64,000 bases of DNA from Shimia abyssi. Lineage in GTDB: Bacteria > Pseudomonadota > Alphaproteobacteria > Rhodobacterales > Rhodobacteraceae. Below the pieces are notes generated by a model that was not told where the DNA came from, did no database searches, and was given only the letters and a program-made list of their open reading frames with translations. The position numbers and the translations under genes were made by a program. The stretch's first letter is position 1; every line of letters begins with the position of its first letter. Below, piece after piece: positions 26,974-35,433 of this stretch. The stretch lies in contig NZ_PYGJ01000009.1 of NCBI RefSeq assembly GCF_003014475.1, positions 62,001-126,000 on the forward strand. Direction: 5' to 3'.

Positions 26974-28511
26974 CACGCCTCCTCGCGTAGCTTAAAGCGC
27001 TGTATCTTGCCGGTCGCGGTTTTAGGCAGATCGTCAACAACGCGTACCCAGCGGGGATATTTCCACATCCCGATCTTTTCTTTGACGTACTCCTTAAGCG
27101 CGTCTTCGGCGGGGGGCGTTTCACCATCTTTCATGACGATGAATGCCGCTGGCTTGGTTAGCCCGTCATGGTCGTCACGCGCCACAACAGCGGCCTCCAA
27201 CACGCCGGGGTACTCTATCAGCACTTGCTCCACTTCGAACGGGCTCACCCAAATGCCGGACACCTTGAACATGTCGTCAGTTCGTCCGCAGTAAACATAG
27301 CGCCCCTCGGCAGTTCGTTCGTATTTGTCGCCGGTGCGCGTCCAGTGGCCTTCGAATGTCGACATGCTTTTGTTGCGTTTGTTCCAATAGCCTTCCGCGC
27401 TTGACGGACCGCGTACCAGCAGTTCGCCCACATCCCCATCCGGCACGGCGGCACCGTGTTCATCGATCAGTCTCACTTCATAGCCCGGCACAGCCATTCC
27501 AGATGTGCCATAGGCGATGTCACCGGGTTGATTGGATAGGAAAATGTGCAGCATCTCGGTCGAGCCGACCCCGTCGACGATCTCACAGCCCCACAGCCCT
27601 TCCCATCGTTCTCCAATGTCACGCGGCAATGCCTCACCGGCGCTGGTGCAAAGCCTCAGTGAATGCGTCGGTGCCTTACCGCGTGCCTCTTGCGTGGCGA
27701 CCAATGCGGCAAACAAAGTCGGCACACCGCAGAATATCGTCGGTTGTTCCGTCTCCAGAATGCTCAGCACCCCGTCGGGCGTTGGCCGCCCACCCAATAT
27801 GAGCGTGGTTGCGCCCACGGACATCGGAAACGATATCGCGTTGCCCAACCCATATGCAAAAAACATCTTGGCCGCAGAAAACACCGTGTCGTCTTCGCGA
27901 ATGCCTAACACCTGCGCGCCAAACGTGTCCGCCGTTGCCTTTAGGCTGCCATGCACGTGCCGAACGCCTTTCGGCGCGCCGGTTGACCCTGAACTATATA
28001 GCCAGAACGCCAACTCATCCTCATGTGCCGCTGCGGTTTCGGCAGGGCGCGCGCCATCGACAAAGGCTTCGTAGGCTTCGATCTCGTCTGGCGCATCGCC
28101 CACAATAATCACGCGGCGGACAAAGCTGTTATCTGCCAATGCAGGTTGCACCACCGGCCACAGTTGAGCCGAGACAATAACAATCGGCGCGCGGCAATCC
28201 ATTAGTATGGCCTGATAAACGGATGTGCTCAGCAACGTGTTCAGCGGAACCGGGATGGCGCCAGCTTTCATGGCGCCCCAAAAAATTACTGGAAATTCGA
28301 TCTGATCACGCAGGATCATGGCTACGCGTTCTTCTCGTCGCACATCCGCCGCCAAAAGAGCACCCGCAAACCGCGCTGACTGTTCTGCGAGATCGCCATA
28401 GGTCAGCACACGTCTCGCACCGTCTGCCTCGCGAAAGGCGAGCTTTTCGGCGCGTCCCTCGGTGATGTGGCGATCCACAAAGTATGCAGCCGCGTTCCTG
28501 GTTGCTGACAT
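26973..28511 (-). CDS. bclA: Benzoate-CoA ligase
   Basis: Activates benzoate with ATP and CoA to benzoyl-CoA, the first step of the box pathway. The 512-residue ANL-family enzyme has the AMP-binding loop LYSSGSTGAPKGVRH, the VDGVGSTEMLHIF motif, RTGDKYER and the C-terminal catalytic lysine in LPKTATGKIQRFKL. The benzoate assignment is by context plus the TEMLHIFLSN substrate-side motif common in benzoate ligases. ATG 28509-28511 has GAGGAAG upstream. The promoter carries BoxR-like sites at 28540-28553 and 28591-28604. Confidence 0.9.
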   Translation of the reverse strand: MSATRNAAAYFVDRHITEGRAEKLAFREADGARRVLTYGDLAEQSARFAGALLAADVRREERVAMILRDQIEFPVIFWGAMKAGAIPVPLNTLLSTSVYQAILMDCRAPIVIVSAQLWPVVQPALADNSFVRRVIIVGDAPDEIEAYEAFVDGARPAETAAAHEDELAFWLYSSGSTGAPKGVRHVHGSLKATADTFGAQVLGIREDDTVFSAAKMFFAYGLGNAISFPMSVGATTLILGGRPTPDGVLSILETEQPTIFCGVPTLFAALVATQEARGKAPTHSLRLCTSAGEALPRDIGERWEGLWGCEIVDGVGSTEMLHIFLSNQPGDIAYGTSGMAVPGYEVRLIDEHGAAVPDGDVGELLVRGPSSAEGYWNKRNKSMSTFEGHWTRTGDKYERTAEGRYVYCGRTDDMFKVSGIWVSPFEVEQVLIEYPGVLEAAVVARDDHDGLTKPAAFIVMKDGETPPAEDALKEYVKEKIGMWKYPRWVRVVDDLPKTATGKIQRFKLREEA

Positions 28512-28539
28512 AGGCTTCCTCCCCGCGCGAGTCGATTGA

Positions 28540-28604
28540 TGCTTAATAATGCATATTGAGATCGATATTGCATCGAAAATCTTGCTTATATGCACAAAAG
28601 TGCA
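28540..28604. promoter_or_regulatory. bclA: Candidate BoxR operators at the bclA promoter
   Basis: TGCT-TAATAA-TGCA at 28540-28553 (29 bp before the ATG) and a perfect TGCA-CAAAAG-TGCA at 28591-28604. Extra TGCA words are at 28550, 28569 and 28620. Confidence 0.65.
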
Positions 28605-28622
28605 AGTTGTATTGCGCAATGC

Positions 28623-28650
28623 AAAAGGGCCGCAGCAAATGCTACGGCCC
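28623..28650 (-). terminator. Terminator of the dctP-type gene
   Basis: 11-bp stem with one wobble (28627-28637 with 28640-28650), followed on the minus strand by TTTT. It lies 24 nt after the dctP stop and separates it from the bclA promoter. Confidence 0.75.
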
Positions 28651-28673
28651 CTTCCAGACTCATCAAAACAAGA

Positions 28674-29714
28674 TCAGTTGGTTGCTGTGTACTCGTCCAT
28701 GAGCGCCTTGGCCTCGTCGATCATCGCCTGACCGTCCAATCCGCGCTTGTCCATGTCTGCAATCCAAGTGTCATAAATGGGCTGCACGGTTTCCTGCCAC
28801 ACAGCGGCGTCCGCTTCGGACACAGTGATGATGTTGTTGCCACGTTTCACGGCCAGCTCACGCGCCGGACCATCTGCATCGGCCTGTGTGCCACCCGCAA
28901 AAACAGAGAACTCTAGACCAGAGTTCTTGTCGATCGCGGCCTTCATCTCGTCCGACAGCGCGTCGTAACGTGGCTTGTTCATCGCCAACACGAAGGTGAG
29001 CGTATAAAGCGCGTTGCCTTCAAATTCTGTGTGGTTATCGACCAGTTCCGGCACCTTAAGCGCTGCCGTCACTTCCCATGGGATCGTTGTGCCATCAATC
29101 ACACCTTTTGACAGGCCCTCCGGCACGGCAGGGACTGGCATACCCACAGGGCTTGCACCCGTCAGCGTCAGCAATTCATTCACCAAACGCGACCCACCGC
29201 GGATTTTCATACCCTTAAGGTCATCCGGCGTTGCCACGGCTTTGTTGGTGTGGAACATGCCTGGACCATGCACCCAGGTTCCAAGAATATGAACGTTCTT
29301 GAACTCGGTATCCTTCATGTTCTTGTCGAACATCTTCCAATAAGCATAGGACGCGGCCCGCGCATCGCCGACCATAAAGGGCAATTCAAACACTTCGGTC
29401 GACGGGAAGCGACCGGGGGTATAGCCGACAACCGTCCAAACAATGTCTGCTACACCGTCTATTGCCTGATCCATCAGTTCTGGCGGCTTGCCGCCCAGCT
29501 GCATTGATGGGTAACGCTCGACCTTGATTTGCCCGCCCGAGTCCTTTTCGACCGCATCGGCCCAGACATCCAAAATCAGTTTCGGCACGTTCGCCTGAGG
29601 CGGCAGAAACTGGTGCATACGCAATGTCACGTCCTGCGCCATAACGGCCCCAGTCGTGAGCGCGGCAGCGGCAACACCGCCGATAAGGTTAAATACTGTT
29701 CTGCGTGTGGTCAT
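28674..29714 (-). CDS. TRAP transporter solute-binding protein (DctP family), orphan
   Basis: A 346-residue periplasmic binding protein. After the signal peptide (MTTRRTVFNLIGG... cleavage near VMAQD) it shows the DctP layout: QFLPPQANVPK start, the FELPFMVGDARAAS segment and the G(M)KIRGGSRLVNELL region with the ligand-carboxylate arginine. ATG 29712-29714 has GGGAGG upstream. No DctQ or DctM membrane genes accompany it. Two BoxR-like sites upstream suggest it captures benzoate or a related acid and works with membrane subunits encoded elsewhere. Confidence 0.88.
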   Translation of the reverse strand: MTTRRTVFNLIGGVAAAALTTGAVMAQDVTLRMHQFLPPQANVPKLILDVWADAVEKDSGGQIKVERYPSMQLGGKPPELMDQAIDGVADIVWTVVGYTPGRFPSTEVFELPFMVGDARAASYAYWKMFDKNMKDTEFKNVHILGTWVHGPGMFHTNKAVATPDDLKGMKIRGGSRLVNELLTLTGASPVGMPVPAVPEGLSKGVIDGTTIPWEVTAALKVPELVDNHTEFEGNALYTLTFVLAMNKPRYDALSDEMKAAIDKNSGLEFSVFAGGTQADADGPARELAVKRGNNIITVSEADAAVWQETVQPIYDTWIADMDKRGLDGQAMIDEAKALMDEYTATN

Positions 29715-29736
29715 GAATTCCTCCCAGAAGACCCAC

Positions 29737-29780
29737 GGCACTATAGTGCCGAATCTATGTATGGTGTGCATGATAATGCA
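29737..29780. promoter_or_regulatory. Candidate BoxR operators at the dctP promoter
   Basis: GGCA-CTATAG-TGCC (a perfect 14-bp palindrome) at 29737-29750 and TGCA-TGATAA-TGCA (perfect match) at 29767-29780, 30 bp apart, i.e. three helical turns. Confidence 0.6.
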
Positions 29781-30075
29781 AAAGACCCTATTGGGAAGCT
29801 GCAATTTATTGCCCACCCAGTTTGGCCGCGGATCCTTCAATATGCCAACCCTCCTGCGTCGTGGACAATTTGGCGCGACTGTCTGTCAGGCACGGACATT
29901 TTGGCAAACCATGCCGACCGCCCTCACACCCTGCGCAATTTTTTTGCACCCTCCCTTGTCAAACCAGAAAAATGTAACGATCAAGGATAAAAAGACCTGT
30001 GCGGCCTGCGCGGTTCCCGGCCTTTGCCGGATCAATCAATCAGGCACTGGGATTAGGACGAAACAGACCAACGCC
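29781..30075. other. Upstream region of the tungstate transporter operon
   Basis: About 295 nt before tupB with no supported gene. It should contain the tup promoter. I see no clear molybdate/tungstate-regulator operator; an AT-rich stretch around 29970-29990 could be core promoter. Confidence 0.4.
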
Positions 30076-30780
30076 ATGAATGAAATTCTCCAAGGTCTGA
30101 TTCAGGCGGCCCAGCTTATCTTCTCTCTCGACAGAGATCTTATCGAAATCTCGCTGCGCTCCCTTTATGTAACTGTCACCGCCGTCGCCATCGCATCGGC
30201 CATTGGTCTGCCGCTTGGATGCTGGCTGGCTGTGCGCCGCTTTCGCTATCGGCGGTTTGTTATCGCCACTTTAAACGCCCTTATGGGATTGCCCCCGGTG
30301 GTGGTTGGCCTGATCGTTTATCTGTTGCTGTCCCGCTCTGGCCCATTTGGGGTATTTGGTCTGTTGTTCACGCCAACAGCCATGATCATCGCCCAGGTGG
30401 TTATCCTGACCCCGCTCATTGCATCGATCGCGCATCAGGCCATTCGCGAACTCTGGGCCGAGTACCATGATCTGCTTATCTCGCTGAACACAACCCGCCG
30501 CCAACGCATTGGGACACTTCTCTGGGACGGGCGTCGCGCGCTGCTCACTGCCGCGCTTGCCGGGTTCGGGCGCGGCATTGGCGAGGTGGGCGCGATCATG
30601 ATCGTTGGTGGCAATATCGACCACGCCACTCGGGTGCTGACCACCGCAATCGCACTTGAAACCGGCAAAGGTAATTTCTCACTCGCCCTCGCGCTTGGAT
30701 TTGTCCTGATTGGCCTTGCCGTGCTTGTGAACCTGTTGATCCACAGCTTGTCTCGCACGGAGGTGAGCGGCAGATGGTAA
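30076..30780 (+). CDS. tupB: Tungstate ABC transporter permease
   Basis: A 234-residue inner-membrane permease with about five to six hydrophobic helices and the ABC coupling (EAA) loop ELWAEYHDLLISLNTTRRQR...GRGIGEVGA. Sequence features fit the TupB/ModB-like family, and the downstream TupA fixes the substrate as tungstate (or molybdate). ATG 30076 gives a protein that begins shortly before the first helix; longer frames upstream are not supported. tupC starts 7 nt before its stop. Confidence 0.88.
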   Translation: MNEILQGLIQAAQLIFSLDRDLIEISLRSLYVTVTAVAIASAIGLPLGCWLAVRRFRYRRFVIATLNALMGLPPVVVGLIVYLLLSRSGPFGVFGLLFTPTAMIIAQVVILTPLIASIAHQAIRELWAEYHDLLISLNTTRRQRIGTLLWDGRRALLTAALAGFGRGIGEVGAIMIVGGNIDHATRVLTTAIALETGKGNFSLALALGFVLIGLAVLVNLLIHSLSRTEVSGRW

Positions 30781-31493
30781 AGCACACGATCCTTCCGCTG
30801 ACCGTCCAAGACGCTGTCGTGCGCCGCCGCAAGAAAGTGCTGGTTGGACCCGTGTCGATGACAGTTGCGCCCTCGGGCCTGACCGTGGTGATGGGGCCAA
30901 ACGGTGCGGGCAAAAGCACCCTGTTGCGCCTGCTGCACGGGATGGAGCGTCTCTCGCAAGGCAAACTGCAATGGCAGGTCCCCGAACCACAGGCGCGCCG
31001 CAGTCAGGCGTTTGTTTTTCAAACGCCCATCATGATGCGCCGTTCCGTGCTCGACAATGTGGCCTATCCGCTGATCACTCATGGAATACCGCGCCGCGCG
31101 GCCCGAAATACCGCAGCGGAATGGCTCGACCGTGTGGGTTTGACCGACAGCGCCGCCAAGCAGGCGACGGTTCTGTCGGGCGGGGAACGTCAAAAGCTCG
31201 CCCTTGCCCGCGCGCTGATCCGAGGGCCGGAAATTCTGTTTCTGGATGAACCCTGCGCCAATCTCGATGGGCGCGCCACGCGCGAATTCGAGGCCCTTGT
31301 GCTTGCCGCCCATGCTGGTGGAACACGTATCGTTATGGCGACCCACGATATCGGCCAGGCCCGCCGCCTTGCTGGTGACGTGTGGTTCATCTATCGCGGC
31401 GCCCTGCACGAGGCGGCCTCCGCTGACCAGTTCTTTGCCTCACCCCAAACCCCGGAAGCGCGCGCCTTTCTTCAGGGAGACATTGTCGAATGA
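30774..31493 (+). CDS. tupC: Tungstate ABC transporter ATP-binding protein
   Basis: A 239-residue ABC ATPase: Walker A GPNGAGKST, Q-loop VFQTPIMM, signature VLSGGERQK, Walker B ILFLDEPCANLDG and switch histidine in MATHDIG. It overlaps tupB by 7 nt and tupA by 4 nt, so the three genes form one translationally coupled operon for tungstate uptake. Confidence 0.9.
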   Translation: MVKHTILPLTVQDAVVRRRKKVLVGPVSMTVAPSGLTVVMGPNGAGKSTLLRLLHGMERLSQGKLQWQVPEPQARRSQAFVFQTPIMMRRSVLDNVAYPLITHGIPRRAARNTAAEWLDRVGLTDSAAKQATVLSGGERQKLALARALIRGPEILFLDEPCANLDGRATREFEALVLAAHAGGTRIVMATHDIGQARRLAGDVWFIYRGALHEAASADQFFASPQTPEARAFLQGDIVE

Positions 31494-32287
31494 ATTTGAA
31501 CCACATACTTGCCGGTGGCCTCATATGGATGGCCTCACTTGTGCAAGCCGACGAGATGAAAATGGCCGTCACAACCTCCTTTCACAACTCGGGGCTGTCG
31601 GACGTTTTGCTGCCGGAGATCGAGAAAGATCTGGACCTTAGGGTGCAATTGCTTGTCGTTGGCACCGGTCAGGCTATTCGCCTTGGTCAAGCTGGGGATG
31701 TTGACGCCATCCTTGTACACTCCAAAACGGCCGAAGAAGCCTTTGTTGCAGATGGCTACGGCACGCACCGGACCGAGATCATGTATAACGACTTTGTCCT
31801 GATCGGGCCCGCCGCAGACCCCGCTGACATTGCGACAGCCACTTCCGCAGCCGATGCTCTGAGTCGCATTGCCACCGCGCAAACACCCTTTGTCAGCCGT
31901 GGTGATGACAGCGGTACGCACAAGAAAGAGCAATCGCTTTGGGACACCGCCAATGTCTCGGACCGGGATGTCGTATGGTACAAAGAGGCCGGTGCGGGCA
32001 TGGGTGCTACGCTGAACACCGCCTCCGGCCTGAATGCCTACATCCTGTCAGACCGCGCCAGTTGGTTGAAATTTGGAAACAAGGGCGATCTGGCTTTGCT
32101 CTATTCGGGCGACCCAATCCTATTTAATCAATACGCGTATCTGCCCGTCGACCCGGCACGCCACGACCATGTCATGTCCGATCAGGCCGCACGCCTCGAA
32201 AACTGGCTTACCAGCCCACGCGCGCAGGCGTTGATCGATGGATATACGCTCAACGGCGAGACACTCTTCACCTTTAACGCGAAATAA
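31490..32287 (+). CDS. tupA: Tungstate-binding periplasmic protein
   Basis: A 265-residue periplasmic binding protein with an N-terminal signal peptide. TupA signatures are VTTSFHNSGLSDVLLP (oxyanion-binding TTS..NSG), VGTGQAIRLGQAGDVDAILVHS, the MYNDFVLIGP segment and SRGDDSGTHKKE. These separate it from ModA and from sulfate binders. Placement before the formate dehydrogenase locus suggests that a tungsten-dependent formate dehydrogenase is the beneficiary; that is inference, as the family also binds molybdate in some cases. Confidence 0.92.
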   Translation: MNLNHILAGGLIWMASLVQADEMKMAVTTSFHNSGLSDVLLPEIEKDLDLRVQLLVVGTGQAIRLGQAGDVDAILVHSKTAEEAFVADGYGTHRTEIMYNDFVLIGPAADPADIATATSAADALSRIATAQTPFVSRGDDSGTHKKEQSLWDTANVSDRDVVWYKEAGAGMGATLNTASGLNAYILSDRASWLKFGNKGDLALLYSGDPILFNQYAYLPVDPARHDHVMSDQAARLENWLTSPRAQALIDGYTLNGETLFTFNAK

Positions 32288-32373
32288 GTCGGCCTTTCCC
32301 GGGCTGCACATTGCGGCCCGCCATGGAACGCGGCAATAATCGGTGGCCGATTCCGCGAAAAGGCTTGTGCGCG

Positions 32374-34167
32374 ATGCTGTTAGACCTCACCCCAAGCGGC
32401 CCGATCGAGGCTGCCGTCGCTTTGGCCATCCTCGCCGTCATGTTCGCGCTGTTCGTCACCGAACGCTGGCCCGCCGAGGTTGTCGCGCTCACCGCCGCAG
32501 CTGCCATGCTGTTTGCCGGTGTATTGCCCTACAACGCGGCCCTAACCGCACTGTCGAACCCGGCTCCCTGGACAATTGGGGCGATGTTCATCATCGCTGG
32601 GGCACTCGTGCGCACAGGGGCGCTTGAACGGTTCACCCGTTTGGCCGAGGCGCAAGCCAGCCGCAACCTAGGAATTGCCGTTGCCTCCCTGATCGCTTTC
32701 GCGGTTGTGGCGTCCGCCTTTGTCAACAACACACCGGTGGTTCTGATTATGATTCCGGTCTTTGTGCAATTGGCGCGCAAACTGGACATTGCTGCCAGTA
32801 AACTTCTGATCCCACTGTCCTATGCCTCCATTCTCGGTGGTACTCTGACCTTGCTCGGGACCTCGACCAACCTGCTCGTGGCCGGGGTTGCGCAAACTCA
32901 CGGGCTTGCGCCGTTTTCGATATTCGAGGTCACGCCAGTTGCAGTTGTGCTGGTGGGGTGGGGGCTTCTCTACCTTCGATTTGTCGCCCCACGCTTCCTG
33001 CCAGATCGCGCCAGCATGGCGATGCTCTTTGCGGATCAGTCCAAGCGCAAATTTCTGGCCGAAGTCGCCATTCCCGACAACAGCGCGCTGGTTGGGCAAA
33101 AAGTTCTCGAGGCCCACCTATTGCGCCGCGATGACATGCGGGTGGTGGATGTATTGCGTGGCGATGCCTCGCTGCGCCGTGATCTCAAATCGGTCACGCT
33201 GCAAGCCGGGGACCGGCTGGTCATTCGCACTCAGATGGAAGAGTTGCTGGGGCTTCAGGATGATCGCAATCTGCGCACACTCGACAAACTCAGCTCACGC
33301 CAGACTATCACGGTCGAGGTTCTGATCACACCCACAGCGACGCTTGTGGGCAAATCCATGGGACAGCTGCGGTTGCGTCGTCGCTACGGCGTTTACCCCT
33401 TGGCCGTGCATCGCCGTGACCAGAACATCTCGGGCGAACTGGACAAACAAGTGCTTCAGGTGGGTGATACAATCCTGCTCGAAGGAGCGCCGGAAGATAT
33501 CTCGCGTCTCGCGGCTGACACCCGCCTGATCAGCGTGTCTGAGCCCTCGGCGCGGGCGTACCGTCGCTCCCACGCCCCAATCGCTGTTGCGGTTCTTGCA
33601 GGGATTGTGCTCTGCGCCGCATTTGGCGTGGCCCCAATCCTCTATCTCGCGATTATTGGCGTCGCTGTCGTGCTGTTCTCCGGCTGCATCGACGCAGAAG
33701 AGGCGTTTTCCTTTGTCGACGGGCGCTTACTGGTCCTCATTTTCTCCATGCTTGGGGTCGGAACCGCCTTGGAAACCTCCGGGGCGGTCGAGCTGATCGT
33801 GAATGCCGCGCTGCCCTATTTGCAAACCATGCCGCCCTTCCTGATTGTCTGGTCTATCTACCTTCTGACCTCGCTCTTGACCGAACTGATCTCGAATAAC
33901 GCTGTCGCCGTGGTCATCACACCACTGGCCATCAGCCTCGGTATTGCATTGGGCATAGACCCTCGCCCGCTGATCGTCGCCGTCATGATCGCCGCCTCCG
34001 CCAGCTTTGCAACACCGATCGGATATCAGACCAATATGATGGTCTATGGTCCGGGTGGCTATCGCTTTACCGATTTTCTGCGTGTTGGAATTCCACTCAA
34101 TGTCAGTATTGGCTTGCTGGCGTCGCTGTTAATCCCATTGATTTGGCCCCTCCATGCCGCGCAATGA
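32374..34167 (+). CDS. SLC13-family permease with two TrkA-C domains
   Basis: A 597-residue polytopic transporter of the divalent anion/sodium symporter (ArsB/NhaD-related, CitMHS) superfamily. About ten transmembrane helices are split by two RCK_C/TrkA-C domains (residues about 215-290 and 310-390). Conserved re-entrant loops are FVNNTPVVLIMIP and LLGTSTNLLVAG in the first half and ISNNAVAVVITPLA with TPIGYQTNMMV in the second. The substrate could be sulfate, sulfite or a dicarboxylate. ATG 32374 is chosen at the first hydrophobic segment; upstream starts add a polar tail. It follows tupA on the same strand after 86 nt. Confidence 0.85.
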   Translation: MLLDLTPSGPIEAAVALAILAVMFALFVTERWPAEVVALTAAAAMLFAGVLPYNAALTALSNPAPWTIGAMFIIAGALVRTGALERFTRLAEAQASRNLGIAVASLIAFAVVASAFVNNTPVVLIMIPVFVQLARKLDIAASKLLIPLSYASILGGTLTLLGTSTNLLVAGVAQTHGLAPFSIFEVTPVAVVLVGWGLLYLRFVAPRFLPDRASMAMLFADQSKRKFLAEVAIPDNSALVGQKVLEAHLLRRDDMRVVDVLRGDASLRRDLKSVTLQAGDRLVIRTQMEELLGLQDDRNLRTLDKLSSRQTITVEVLITPTATLVGKSMGQLRLRRRYGVYPLAVHRRDQNISGELDKQVLQVGDTILLEGAPEDISRLAADTRLISVSEPSARAYRRSHAPIAVAVLAGIVLCAAFGVAPILYLAIIGVAVVLFSGCIDAEEAFSFVDGRLLVLIFSMLGVGTALETSGAVELIVNAALPYLQTMPPFLIVWSIYLLTSLLTELISNNAVAVVITPLAISLGIALGIDPRPLIVAVMIAASASFATPIGYQTNMMVYGPGGYRFTDFLRVGIPLNVSIGLLASLLIPLIWPLHAAQ

Positions 34168-34225
34168 GGTGTTTTCGTAGCGCGCGCCATAGATACAGAT
34201 TAAGGGGGGATGACCCAAATATCGG

Positions 34226-34711
34226 TCAGCTATCTGGCGTCGTGTGAATCGCAAACTGTTCCAAATCGGCCTCGGCCGGTTTGATCGCGCGATACTGTTC
34301 CTTCACACCACCCTCGGTCAGCTCCCGCGCGACGGTCAACAGGGTGTTTGCTTCATGCTCGGCGCATAAATCTGCCATCTGGCGTAGTTCTTCTTCGGCG
34401 ACAGGCAAGGCGGCCTCAACAGATGGTGCGCCGTAGATGTCGACAAAATGCTGCGCGAGATGTTGAGCAAGCACCTTCATTTCCGAAGGTTCGATCTGCG
34501 TGACCGCGACAAACGTCACCCGCCCAAACGTCTCAACCCCCAGCCATCCGTTGGCAAAGGCTTGACGCGCTTTGCCGGTCAGATCTGCGTCGGACCAGTT
34601 GGAAAACTCAAACCCTCCGCTGATCGCCCATTCCCCGGTGCGGGCAGGGCTGAAAAACACCCTCTGATCGCTTTCGTCAAAATGGATCGCGCGTGCCAGA
34701 AACATGGTCAT
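34226..34711 (-). CDS. DUF6505-type protein
   Basis: A 161-residue cytosolic protein with no catalytic motif that I recognise; I believe it is the DUF6505 type found in Rhodobacteraceae next to lipoate-ligase-like genes. Features are ARAIHFDESDQRVFF near the start and an acidic helical C-terminus. It is the last gene of a minus-strand operon (DUF6494, Mrp/ApbC, ligase-like, this), overlapping the preceding gene by 4 nt. Function unknown; location suggests Fe-S or formate dehydrogenase maturation. Confidence 0.7.
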   Translation of the reverse strand: MTMFLARAIHFDESDQRVFFSPARTGEWAISGGFEFSNWSDADLTGKARQAFANGWLGVETFGRVTFVAVTQIEPSEMKVLAQHLAQHFVDIYGAPSVEAALPVAEEELRQMADLCAEHEANTLLTVARELTEGGVKEQYRAIKPAEADLEQFAIHTTPDS

Positions 34712-35433
34712 TCTCCCCTATCCAAAAGCCGCGTTAGGGGCAGCAAACGGGTGTCATTACCCTGTTTCAGTAAAGCCCCAAACACTTCGTCCGTCCCCAT
34801 GAAAATCCCTTTTTCCGTAGCGCCTTGCATGGTCCACGAAACATCTTCACCAACCCCATGCGCCAGCCCGCGCCACTCGTTGCCAAGAGGTTTCATTCCC
34901 TCCTCTTCCATCCGGTTCACCCAGACCAAAGTGTGCCGCACCCAAGCGCTCAGCAGCGCATCGGCCGTCACGTCGACACACCCTTCTTCATAAAGGCAGG
35001 TTTGATCCGGTGCCGACCCCGGTGCATCCGGATCGGCGGGTATCAGCGGCAATTCCAGACCGAGGACAATCCAATCTGGTACTTCGCTGTCCGCCGTTTC
35101 TGACGCCGCCACGCGCAACCGCCCACACCCCGCGCCATTGACGTAAATCTGGCCGGTCCAGCCCAAATGCACAGCCACCTCCGGAGGGGCCAAAGCACCA
35201 AGCGCGTTCTGAAACCCGATCCCGCATGCAATCATCACTGGCATGGCGTCCCTGAGTGGTACCTCCGGTGCAAATACAATCGCCGCGCTCAGTTGATCTG
35301 TTGCGAGGTTATACACCACCAGTCCGGCGTCACATCCCATGATCGCTTGCATACGCGCTTTGGCGAATGGATCTGCCTTACCAGTCAGGGCAAGCCCCTC
35401 AAAAAGCGGCGGGAATTGCGGTGCTTCGCTCAT
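34708..35433 (-). CDS. Biotin/lipoate protein-ligase-like protein (DUF4444 type)
   Basis: A 241-residue protein with a BPL/LplA-type fold: residues about 45-140 show the AAIVFAPEVPLRDAMPVM and HLGWTGQIYVNGAGCGRLRV strands, and the C-terminal part NRMEEEGMKPLGNEWRG is typical of the DUF4444 extension. The GRGR.. loop and lysine of active ligases are not obvious, so catalytic activity is doubtful. It starts within the apbC stop (ATGA) and overlaps the next gene by 4 nt. Confidence 0.7.
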   Translation of the reverse strand: MSEAPQFPPLFEGLALTGKADPFAKARMQAIMGCDAGLVVYNLATDQLSAAIVFAPEVPLRDAMPVMIACGIGFQNALGALAPPEVAVHLGWTGQIYVNGAGCGRLRVAASETADSEVPDWIVLGLELPLIPADPDAPGSAPDQTCLYEEGCVDVTADALLSAWVRHTLVWVNRMEEEGMKPLGNEWRGLAHGVGEDVSWTMQGATEKGIFMGTDEVFGALLKQGNDTRLLPLTRLLDRGE

